NCBI RefSeq assembly: GCF_003990335.1
Contig: NZ_CP034683.1
Span: forward strand, 2,959,501-3,023,500
DNA from: Rheinheimera mangrovi
GTDB lineage: Bacteria > Pseudomonadota > Gammaproteobacteria > Enterobacterales > Alteromonadaceae
Reading direction: 5' to 3'
DNA: 64,000 nt
Part shown: positions 56,958 to 64,000 of the stretch, piece after piece
Layout of the letters: the number at the start of each line of letters is the position of its first letter
Numbering within the stretch: position 1 is the first letter of the stretch
The notes under the pieces: model-generated
What the model saw: the letters and a program-made list of their open reading frames with translations, nothing else
Told to the model about the DNA's origin: nothing
Databases searched by the model: none
Position numbers and translations under genes: made by a program

Positions 56958-57055
56958 ATACATTAACCACTGGATCGGTCAACCGATCTGATATTTGCTT
57001 AACTGATCGGCATTATGTCTGTGACAGCCCTTTTTTATTCAACTTCTGAGCAGTA

Positions 57056-58570
57056 TTAGTTGCCTTCGTTATGTAACTCTAAACTGGCAGATAATTCAGC
57101 TTCTTTTTTCTTCTTTGCCGCTTCGTTGCGCTGTGCATCCAAACGGTTCAGGTAAGCCTGATCAATGTCGTTAGTCACATAAACACCATCAAACACTGAA
57201 GTTTCAAAACGCTTCAGTTCCGGATTTTGTGAACGCACTGCGTCCACTAAATCTTCCAGTGACTGGAAAATCAAACCATCTGCACCAATAATTTTGCAGA
57301 TGCTTTCAACATCGTGACCATGAGCAATCAGCTCGTTGGCCGATGGCATATCAATACCGTAGACGTTCGGGAAACGAATTTCCGGAGCCGCAGAGGCGAA
57401 ATACACTTTCTTTGCACCGGCTTCACGCGCCATATCAATGATTTGCTGTGAAGTTGTACCACGAACTATAGAGTCATCCACCAGCAAGACGTTTTTGCCT
57501 TTGAATTCCTGCCAAATCGCGTTCAGTTTACGTTTGACTGACTTTTTACGCTCCCCTTGACCCGGCATAATAAAAGTACGGCCAATGTAACGGTTTTTCA
57601 CATAACCCTGACGGTATGGCAAACCTAACTCATGCGCAATTTGCAACGCAGCATCGTTACTGGTTTCAGGAATTGGAATGACCACATCAATATCTAAATG
57701 CGCCCATTCTTTTTTGATTTTCTCACCCAGCTTTTTACCCATAGCCACGCGGGATGCATACACAGACACATTGTCTATGGTGGAGTCCGGACGGGCAAAA
57801 TACACGTATTCAAAAATACATGGGGCATAACTTGGGTTTTCAGCACATTGCTGGCTAAACAACTCGCCATCTTCGGTGATATACACAGCTTCACCAGGCG
57901 CTACATCACGCAGAACAGTAAAACCGTCCGCATCTAAAGCCACACTTTCTGAAGCCACCATATACTCAGTGCCAAGCGCAGTTTCGCGTTTCCCCATCAC
58001 TAAAGGACGGATACCGTTTGGATCACGAAATGCCACTAAACCATGGCCAATAACGACTGCCACCACCGCATAACCACCACGGATTTTACGATGTAAATTA
58101 GTGACTGCACCAAAAATATGGTCAGGGTTTACATGCATATCGGCATGAATATCCAGCTCATGGGCAAAAGCGTTTAACAGCGCTTCTGAGTCTGAGTTGG
58201 TATTAACATGACGACGAGCGGTACGGAATAACTCGTCTTTTAATTCTTCAGAGTTCGTCAGGTTGCCGTTGTGCGCCAGGGCTATACCAAATGGACTATT
58301 GGTATAAAATGGCTGAGCTTCGGCCGTACTGGCTGAACCCGCTGTTGGGTAACGCACGTGGCCTATGCCCATATTGCCAGACAAACGCTGCATATGGCGG
58401 GCTTCAAATACGTCTTTCACTAAGCCATTGGCTTTGCGTAAACGTAAGGTTTTGTTGTCTACTGTCACTATGCCGGCGGCATCCTGACCACGGTGCTGCA
58501 ACACAGTTAAACCGTCGTACAACGCCTGATTGACCGGATACTTACCTACGATTCCAACAATACCACACAT
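57056..58570 (-). CDS. purF: Amidophosphoribosyltransferase PurF
   Basis: First committed step of purine synthesis: PRPP and glutamine to phosphoribosylamine. The 504-residue chain starts [10 protein letters not shown] with Cys2 as nucleophile, then [26 protein letters not shown], and the PRPP motif [17 protein letters not shown] near residue 363. GAGGAAATAATCG precedes the ATG. It follows cvpA by 20 bases, the usual cvpA-purF operon. The IS4-derived element lies right behind its stop. Confidence 0.98.
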   Translation of the reverse strand: MCGIVGIVGKYPVNQALYDGLTVLQHRGQDAAGIVTVDNKTLRLRKANGLVKDVFEARHMQRLSGNMGIGHVRYPTAGSASTAEAQPFYTNSPFGIALAHNGNLTNSEELKDELFRTARRHVNTNSDSEALLNAFAHELDIHADMHVNPDHIFGAVTNLHRKIRGGYAVVAVVIGHGLVAFRDPNGIRPLVMGKRETALGTEYMVASESVALDADGFTVLRDVAPGEAVYITEDGELFSQQCAENPSYAPCIFEYVYFARPDSTIDNVSVYASRVAMGKKLGEKIKKEWAHLDIDVVIPIPETSNDAALQIAHELGLPYRQGYVKNRYIGRTFIMPGQGERKKSVKRKLNAIWQEFKGKNVLLVDDSIVRGTTSQQIIDMAREAGAKKVYFASAAPEIRFPNVYGIDMPSANELIAHGHDVESICKIIGADGLIFQSLEDLVDAVRSQNPELKRFETSVFDGVYVTNDIDQAYLNRLDAQRNEAAKKKKEAELSASLELHNEGN

Positions 58571-58590
58571 CGATTATTTCCTCGCCACGC

Positions 58591-59079
58591 TTAGGGTCGC
58601 TGCATAAAACTGGAATGGTTTTTGATGTACTCAAAAAACCATTCAATGATAAAACCAAATTCGGGTATTAGTTTGGACGCTTGCCACCACTCGCTTTGAT
58701 CAGCGCCAGTAAAAGCATCCAGGAAAAATAACAATGCACTGACCACCAACACGCCACGCAGGGCGCCAAAGATCAGACCAAGTAAACGGTCGGTGCCAGA
58801 CAAACCTGTAGATTCAACCAAACGGCCAATCAGGTAATTAATTAAGGCACCAAGAATAAGAGTAGAGATAAACAGAACAGCGATAGAAACCGCATTACGC
58901 ACCAGTGCGTCTTGCAATTCAGTGAAATAGGTTGCCAGATAGGGGTAGTAATAACTGGCAACAAAAAAGGCCAGTATCCAGATAATCAGTGAAACCGCTT
59001 CTTTGGCAAATCCCCGGACCAGACTGATCACAGTCGACAGGCCGATAATTGCCAGAATGGCATAATCAATCCAAACCAT
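58591..59079 (-). CDS. cvpA: Colicin V production protein homologue CvpA
   Basis: A 162-residue inner-membrane protein with four hydrophobic segments, the first being [21 protein letters not shown], and the family motif [20 protein letters not shown] plus a [18 protein letters not shown] block. It is needed for colicin V secretion in E. coli and linked to envelope homeostasis. It is always found just before purF. Confidence 0.93.
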   Translation of the reverse strand: MVWIDYAILAIIGLSTVISLVRGFAKEAVSLIIWILAFFVASYYYPYLATYFTELQDALVRNAVSIAVLFISTLILGALINYLIGRLVESTGLSGTDRLLGLIFGALRGVLVVSALLFFLDAFTGADQSEWWQASKLIPEFGFIIEWFFEYIKNHSSFMQRP

Positions 59080-59138
59080 TTGCTACCAAAGGATGCTTAA
59101 GGACGGCGCGCATTCTACCAAAACACGCGCCCGAACAC

Positions 59139-59876
59139 CTAATTATTTTCGATAGGCTTAAAAGCAGTCAGCTTCAGACCCGCTATTCCGGTCAGTTGCT
59201 GCAATTGAGGAAGTTTTTGTTCCAGACGCTCTTTTTTCAGTTCAGGCCCAACCACCACACTGACCATAGACTGGCCCTGCGCATTAGTGGTTGAACGGGT
59301 AAAGGTAGTAAAACCCGCTTCTTTTAATTTTGCTACCAAAGCCGTGGCGTTATCTGTTTTGCTGAAGCTCCCCACACGTACTATCCAGGCTGTTTCGTTC
59401 AGAGCCGGGTTGCCTTTGGGTTCAACTGTTTTTTCTGTAACGGGCGCAGTAGAGGCTGTGGTTTGTGCAGAGCTGTCAGCAACAGGAACTGGAGCCAGAG
59501 GATTTTCTGTTGGCACAGGAATGGAGTCTGTGCTTGTTCCGCCTGCAGCTACTGCAACCATATCAGCGCTGTCTGTAGCCGCTTCGCTGCCCGGAGCCCC
59601 AGCAGTAACCTCAGCAAAACTATCATCCGGCAAACCCGCATCAACAGCAGTATCATTCACCGGAGTCGCTAGTAATTCCTGCTGTTTTTCCGCTAGTTGC
59701 TGTTTAGTAAACACCTGTTCCTGTTGCACTGTGGCAAATTCCGGCCGCTCCGGTATGGCCTTAAATTCATCTTTGACCACTTGCTTTTGCCCATCCAACA
59801 AATCAGGTAAAAAAACGATGGCAGCAATAATTAAAATGCTGCTGCCAATTAAGCGGTTTTTAAAGGCGCTGGTCAT
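59139..59876 (-). CDS. dedD: SPOR-domain cell division protein DedD
   Basis: A septal-ring protein. The 245-residue chain has a short cytoplasmic N-terminus, one membrane span (LIGSSILIIAAIVFLPDLL, about 9-27), a long Thr, Ala and Pro-rich periplasmic linker, and a C-terminal SPOR domain (from about 165: WIVRVGSFSKTDNATALVAK ... SVVVGPELKKERLEQKLPQL) that binds denuded septal peptidoglycan. Its ATG overlaps the folC stop. Confidence 0.92.
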   Translation of the reverse strand: MTSAFKNRLIGSSILIIAAIVFLPDLLDGQKQVVKDEFKAIPERPEFATVQQEQVFTKQQLAEKQQELLATPVNDTAVDAGLPDDSFAEVTAGAPGSEAATDSADMVAVAAGGTSTDSIPVPTENPLAPVPVADSSAQTTASTAPVTEKTVEPKGNPALNETAWIVRVGSFSKTDNATALVAKLKEAGFTTFTRSTTNAQGQSMVSVVVGPELKKERLEQKLPQLQQLTGIAGLKLTAFKPIENN

Positions 59877-61153
59877 ACATCTGTCTCCTTTTGCAGCGCT
59901 AGAACTGCCGACACTGTAACAAAAGAGCCGAAAATCACCAATAAATCATTAGCCTGCAGCGATAGCAGCGCCTGTTGGTAACCCGACTCCAAATCTGAAT
60001 AACATGAATAACTGCTTTGTGCTGGCAACTGCTCAAGCAACATGTTGGCCTGTGCCCCACGAGCGCCAGGTAAATTCACCAAATGCCAGTGGTCTGCTAA
60101 CGAATGAAAGGGTGCCAGGCTGTGCTCAATATCTTTATCTTTTAACATCCCAACCAACAGATGAACCCGAGCATAACGGCCTTTGATGAACTGAAGCTGA
60201 GCCGCCAAATAACCGGCCGACTGCGGGTTATGCGCCACATCCAATAAAATACCCGGAGTTTTACTCAGCCACTGCATCCGACCGGGCAGACTTAAAGCGG
60301 ACAACACCTTTGCAACCTGTTGCTTTGAAGGCAATAAAGCCAAAACTTCAAGTGCAGTAAGAGCTGTGGCTATATTCTGCAGTGGCACTGCTGTCAGAGG
60401 TAACGCCTCGAGGCGAGTCTCTATACCTTGCCAATGAAAGCCTGCTTCTGTGACGCTATAAAGGTAATCCGTATTGATGCAGAGCAGTTGGGCCTGAATA
60501 TCCTGGCCGTACTTCAATACCGACTGCGGCATATCAGTCTCACCTATCACGGCGGGCTTGTCTGCGCGGAACACGCCGGCTTTTTCGCGGCCAATGCTTT
60601 CGCGGTCTGGCCCTAAATAATCCTGATGGTCTAAATCGACTGTGGTCAGAATACTTAAATCCGGCTCAATAATATTGGTGGCATCCAGTCGACCGCCTAA
60701 CCCCACTTCAATCAGGCATAAATCCGGTTGTTGTTGTTTCAAAAGATAAAAAGATGCCAGTGTGGTGAACTCAAAATAAGTCAGTTCAATGTCGCCACGC
60801 AATTGTTCAATAAAAGCAAAAGCCTCACACCAAAGATTGTCGGCTACATCTGTGCCATTGATGCGTAAGCGCTCGTTAAACTGCAATAAATGGGGAGAAC
60901 TGTATACACCCACAGACAATCCCTGCACAGCGCAGAGCTGTTCAAGAGTCCGGGCTGTAGTGCCTTTGCCATTGGTACCGGCGATCAGTATTTTTTTGCC
61001 CGGCAGCAGATGCAAATCGGCACGCTGTGCAATCTTCAGCACACGGCCCAATCCCAATTCGATCTGATGTTGAGGATGTTTTTGTTCTATATAACAAAGC
61101 CAATCCGTCAGAGTCTGACAGGATTGGCTTGCAGGCGATAAAAAATTGGTCAT
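59873..61153 (-). CDS. folC: Folylpolyglutamate/dihydrofolate synthase FolC
   Basis: Adds glutamate to dihydropteroate and folates. The 426-residue Mur-ligase-type enzyme has the P-loop ILIAGTNGKGTTARTLE, YSSPHLLQFNERLRI, IEVGLGGRLDATNII, LTTVDLDHQDYLG with the metal ligands, and the C-terminal domain with LDVAHNPQSA. It is 9 bases after accD. Confidence 0.97.
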   Translation of the reverse strand: MTNFLSPASQSCQTLTDWLCYIEQKHPQHQIELGLGRVLKIAQRADLHLLPGKKILIAGTNGKGTTARTLEQLCAVQGLSVGVYSSPHLLQFNERLRINGTDVADNLWCEAFAFIEQLRGDIELTYFEFTTLASFYLLKQQQPDLCLIEVGLGGRLDATNIIEPDLSILTTVDLDHQDYLGPDRESIGREKAGVFRADKPAVIGETDMPQSVLKYGQDIQAQLLCINTDYLYSVTEAGFHWQGIETRLEALPLTAVPLQNIATALTALEVLALLPSKQQVAKVLSALSLPGRMQWLSKTPGILLDVAHNPQSAGYLAAQLQFIKGRYARVHLLVGMLKDKDIEHSLAPFHSLADHWHLVNLPGARGAQANMLLEQLPAQSSYSCYSDLESGYQQALLSLQANDLLVIFGSFVTVSAVLALQKETDV

Positions 61154-61162
61154 AACACCTTA

Positions 61163-62035
61163 TTAGGCGACGCGGTGTTCCTTAGCAGGAGCTGGCCATC
61201 GCATGAATTTAGCCACAAGTCGCGCAATTGTATCGCGCATTTGGCGGCGGTCAACAATCATGTCGATAGCACCGTGTTCCAGCAGGAATTCACTGCGCTG
61301 GAAACCTTCAGGTAATTTTTCACGTACTGTCTGTTCGATAACACGGGGGCCGGCAAAACCGATCAGAGCTTTTGGCTCTCCAATGTTCAAATCGCCCAGC
61401 ATCGCCAGACTGGCAGATACACCACCCATAGTAGGGTCGGTCAGCACAGAAATATAAGGTAAACCTGCTTCACTCAGCTTAGCCAAAGCAGCGCTGGTTT
61501 TGGCCATTTGCATTAAAGACAATAGAGCTTCTTGCATACGGGCGCCACCACTGGCAGAGAAACAGATAAAAGGCACTTTGTTTTCAAGGGCGTATTCAAC
61601 ACCTTTGACAAACTTGGCACCTACTACAGACGCCATTGAGCCGCCCATAAAAGCAAATTCAAACGAAGCCACAACCACTGGCATGCCCAATAAAGTGCCG
61701 CGCATCACCACCATGGCGTCTTTTTCATTGGTTTCTTTTTGTGCAGCAACAATACGGTCTTTGTATTTTTTGCTGTCTTTAAATTTCAGCAGATCCTGAG
61801 GTTCCAGCTCTGCAGCCAGTTCCACCATACCACCGGTATCAAGGAAACTGTTTAATCTGTCTCTGGCACTGATACGCATATGGTTGTCACATTTAGGACA
61901 AACACCTAAGTTCCGATCCAGTTCTGCCTTGTACAATACAGCGTCACAAGAGGTACATTTAGTCCAGACCCCTTCAGGAATATTACGACGGGATGAAGAC
62001 GAAGTTCTGGGCAGAATTTTTTCTAACCAACTCAT
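61163..62035 (-). CDS. accD: Acetyl-CoA carboxylase carboxyltransferase subunit beta AccD
   Basis: Carboxyltransfer half of acetyl-CoA carboxylase, with AccA, in fatty acid synthesis. The 290-residue protein has the N-terminal zinc ribbon [13 protein letters not shown] ... CPKCDNH (about residues 27-49), then [37 protein letters not shown] and [18 protein letters not shown] of the crotonase fold. Confidence 0.98.
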   Translation of the reverse strand: MSWLEKILPRTSSSSRRNIPEGVWTKCTSCDAVLYKAELDRNLGVCPKCDNHMRISARDRLNSFLDTGGMVELAAELEPQDLLKFKDSKKYKDRIVAAQKETNEKDAMVVMRGTLLGMPVVVASFEFAFMGGSMASVVGAKFVKGVEYALENKVPFICFSASGGARMQEALLSLMQMAKTSAALAKLSEAGLPYISVLTDPTMGGVSASLAMLGDLNIGEPKALIGFAGPRVIEQTVREKLPEGFQRSEFLLEHGAIDMIVDRRQMRDTIARLVAKFMRWPAPAKEHRVA

Positions 62036-62170
62036 AGTTGTTCCTTGGTATCGCAGCAGGGCTTGAGCCCAAACTTAGTTTATTGTGTAAAAAAGCGCCG
62101 ATCATGCGGCTAACGGCGCTTATTAAAGCACAAAGCTATGATAGAACCTATAGCTAACTGGTCGTAGTAG

Positions 62171-62965
62171 TTAGCAAAAACTGTCTGGCAGGAACAGTGG
62201 CCCAAGAGGCATTTTAGGAATACCAAAGTGTTCGGGGTAATCCACATCCACCAGATATAAGCCTTCTGCTTTGGCCGTTGCAGCGGCTAAAGTCCGATCT
62301 TTCGCTGCCAGCAAGTCTGCAATCCAATCCGGATCTTTTAAGCCCATTCCCACTTGTAGCAAGCTACCTGTGATATTACGCACCATATGGTGTAAAAAAG
62401 CATTGGCTTTAATATCCAGCACAATAAACTGCCCGACCCGACTTAAATGCAGATGCATCAGATTACGGAAGGGGCTATGTGACTGGCATTGAATTGCACG
62501 AAAGGATGTGAAGTCATTTTCACCCAGTAGATGGACAGCAGCTTGTTGCATCAGTTCAATATTTAATTCCTGATGATAATGACTTAAACCTGCACCCAGA
62601 ATGGCAGGCCTGAATTTATTATTGTAAATAACGTATCTATAACGGCGGGCTGTGGCGGAAAAACGGGCATGAAAATCATCTGATACCTGTTTTGCCCAGC
62701 GCACTGCAATGCCATCCGGCAGATTGGAGTTGGCCCCCATGATCCAGGCGCGCATGTCACGGTTGGCATCAGTATCAAAATGCACGACCTGGCCTGTTGC
62801 ATGAACACCGGCATCAGTGCGACCAGCACAGGATAATTCAATAGTTGCATTGGCAACCTTGGATAACGCAGCTTCCAGATGACCTTGTACACTTGGCACT
62901 TCACGTTGCCTTTGCCAGCCAAATAAACCTACACCGTTGTATTCGATACCTAACGCAATTCGCAT
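62171..62965 (-). CDS. truA: tRNA pseudouridine(38-40) synthase TruA
   Basis: Modifies U38-U40 in tRNA anticodon arms. The 264-residue chain begins [20 protein letters not shown], has the catalytic Asp in [20 protein letters not shown] (about residue 51), then [19 protein letters not shown] and ends WIADLL ... [25 protein letters not shown] precedes the ATG. Order fimV-truA-accD is conserved. Confidence 0.98.
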   Translation of the reverse strand: MRIALGIEYNGVGLFGWQRQREVPSVQGHLEAALSKVANATIELSCAGRTDAGVHATGQVVHFDTDANRDMRAWIMGANSNLPDGIAVRWAKQVSDDFHARFSATARRYRYVIYNNKFRPAILGAGLSHYHQELNIELMQQAAVHLLGENDFTSFRAIQCQSHSPFRNLMHLHLSRVGQFIVLDIKANAFLHHMVRNITGSLLQVGMGLKDPDWIADLLAAKDRTLAAATAKAEGLYLVDVDYPEHFGIPKMPLGPLFLPDSFC

Positions 62966-63116
62966 TCAGACTCCTATCTCTTAGGAGCTGAAGTATAACT
63001 CAGGCATGGAAAGAAACTCACGAGTTTTAACGGTCAGAGCCTTCATCCGACGATAAAAATGGCGGGTTAATTTGGCTTTGGTTCGTATCATGCGGTGGAA
63101 AAATTCAAGAATTGAA

Positions 63117-63139
63117 GGGCAGAGCTAAGACTCTACCCC
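63117..63139. terminator. Imperfect hairpin after fimV
   Basis: GGGCAGAG and CTCTACCC pair around CTAAGA with one mismatch. It is a diverged copy of the terminator core found at 50.8 kb. No T tract, so it may be a weak terminator for fimV. The rest of 62966-63145 shows no gene that I can support. Confidence 0.4.
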
Positions 63140-63145
63140 TTTGCT

Positions 63146-64000
63146 TTAAAGCTGCTCTTTTAAGCTTTGAGCTTCTTGTTTGATATGCTCTGGTGCTGCA
63201 GAATTGAGTACTTTGTCAATCAGGTGTTCAGCACCATCCTGTTCACCAATTTCAATGTAAGCACGGATCAAATCCAGATCAGCAGCATAGCCTTGCTCAG
63301 CAGGGTCCAGTTCCGGTTCGTGTTGTGCAGCAATGAAATCCTGATAATCTTCCAGCCCAACATCTATATTGCGAACCGGATTTTGATGCTGATCGGACTC
63401 ATCTTCAGAATCATCCAGTAATTTATCGAGCGCCAGTAATGAAAACTCTAAATCATTCGACTGAACCTGCTCCGCTTGCGCTGAACTTTGTTCTTGTTCT
63501 GCTATTTCAATTGTCCTATCCACAGGCTCAATATGAGGCTCCACTGGATTTAACTCAGATAACACAGCATCAGCTATCTGCTCGTCAGCCAGTCTGATTT
63601 CAGTGTCTGTTTGCGCATAGTCGGCCAACAAAGCATCAAAATCAGTCCCTTCCAAAGCATCAAGTTCAGCTGAGATATCTTCATTTGCCTGCTGTGTAGC
63701 TGCCGCATCCACAGCTAAGACATCAGAGCTTTGGATCTGGTCGTCATCCAACTCATCCTCTGACTCATCGCTTGGTGCGGCTTCGTCTGAGAATTCAAGA
63801 TCTGGGTATTCTTCCAGTACTTTGCTTGGGTTCTCCACTGACAACGTTGCAGCAGATATGCGGCTGACAGTTAAATCTTCCTGTAAATCCAGATCGGGAA
63901 CCGACTCGCTTAAAGCTGGCTCAATGGCCTGATCGGCAAGCTCTTGCCAGGCTTCATTTGACTCAACCTCATAACGGTCTTCGTCACTAACCTCGGAACT
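63146..64000 (-). CDS. fimV: C-terminal part of FimV/HubP-type polar protein, 5' part outside window
   Basis: The last 284 residues are seen, highly acidic (runs of Asp, Glu and Ser, with repeated SDE and DLEF-type segments) and ending in the FimV C-terminal TPR-like motif LDLIRAYIEIGEQDGAEHLI and DKVLNSAAPEHIKQEAQSL. FimV and its Vibrio and Shewanella relative HubP are large peptidoglycan-binding inner-membrane proteins that organise the cell pole (pili, chemotaxis, motility). The frame is open to the window end. It stands right before truA, as in other gammaproteobacteria. Confidence 0.9.
   Translation of the reverse strand, partial: SSEVSDEDRYEVESNEAWQELADQAIEPALSESVPDLDLQEDLTVSRISAATLSVENPSKVLEEYPDLEFSDEAAPSDESEDELDDDQIQSSDVLAVDAAATQQANEDISAELDALEGTDFDALLADYAQTDTEIRLADEQIADAVLSELNPVEPHIEPVDRTIEIAEQEQSSAQAEQVQSNDLEFSLLALDKLLDDSEDESDQHQNPVRNIDVGLEDYQDFIAAQHEPELDPAEQGYAADLDLIRAYIEIGEQDGAEHLIDKVLNSAAPEHIKQEAQSLKEQL

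Larger units (their letters stand above)
56013..57038. mobile_element. Defective IS4-family insertion sequence
   Basis: The element is bounded by inverted ends. On the right, read inward, ATAAAAAAGGGCTGTCACAG leads into CATAATGCCGATCAGTTAAG; on the left, ATAAAAAAGGCTGTCTGTG leads into ACAGTAATGCCAGTCAGTTA. It carries a broken transposase on the minus strand. At about 1.0 kb it is shorter than a full IS4-family copy, because the 3' third of the transposase is missing. No clear target duplication is seen. The left end includes an extra palindrome (56036-56066). Confidence 0.8.

Noticed and set aside
62981..63091. 36-residue basic minus-strand open frame (MIRTKAKLTRHFYRRMKAL...) between fimV and truA
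   Set aside because: No ribosome site and no recognised homology; could be a real small protein, but support is too thin to list it as a gene.

Overview
This window is a mostly core stretch of a gammaproteobacterial chromosome. The orders cmoA-cmoB, ruvC-ruvA-ruvB with yebC and aspS, ybgC-tolQRAB-pal-cpoB followed by tRNA-Lys genes and nadA, and fimV-truA-accD-folC-dedD-cvpA-purF all match known gammaproteobacterial blocks. Together with the moderate GC content and the protein sequences, they point to an Alteromonadales-type marine or freshwater bacterium. Rheinheimera is my best guess, by inference only, since no 16S rRNA is present.

Layout. 1-9 kb: the end of an RND efflux adaptor, a FadL-type outer-membrane protein, a decayed thiamine-diphosphate decarboxylase, a secreted lipoprotein, an ECF sigma/anti-sigma/DUF4097 operon and a lipoprotein hydrolase. 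9-21 kb: a YegD-type Hsp70, RhlE-type helicase, RluF-type pseudouridine synthase, ABC-F protein, YnfM-type transporter, DUF885 lipoprotein, PaeA/YtfL and small conserved proteins. 21-25 kb: a 2-oxoglutarate oxygenase beside a broken FRG-domain gene, tRNA-Ser, nadA and four tRNA-Lys genes. 25-31 kb: the Tol-Pal operon, then about 1 kb of non-coding DNA holding a candidate small RNA, a cluster of hairpins and a 69-bp tandem repeat. 31-46 kb: ruvBAC, yebC, aspS, a triple-sensor diguanylate cyclase, yecE, cmoAB, a LysR regulator, purMN and yafJ. 46-56 kb: fadE behind a FadR-like operator, a Pro-Arg-His-Pro tRNA operon, folD, cysS, ppiB, lpxH, small ORFs, miaE and a Yip1-family membrane protein. 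56-57 kb: a defective IS4-family element. 57-64 kb: purF, cvpA, dedD, folC, accD, truA and the 3' part of fimV, all on the minus strand.

How genes work together. FadL (uptake) and FadE (first beta-oxidation step) both carry FadR-like sites upstream, which suggests a shared fatty-acid regulon. Tol-Pal and CpoB link outer-membrane constriction to cell division. CmoA and CmoB modify the tRNA wobble base, and MiaE and the pseudouridine synthases add further RNA modification. purM, purN and purF supply purines, and folD and folC supply the folate carriers that purN uses.

I found no CRISPR array, phage, integrative element or classic defence island. The least explained parts are the non-coding 30.2-31.25 kb region, the ECF/DUF4097 operon, and the three decayed genes. 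All functional calls come from reading the sequence; no database search was run.
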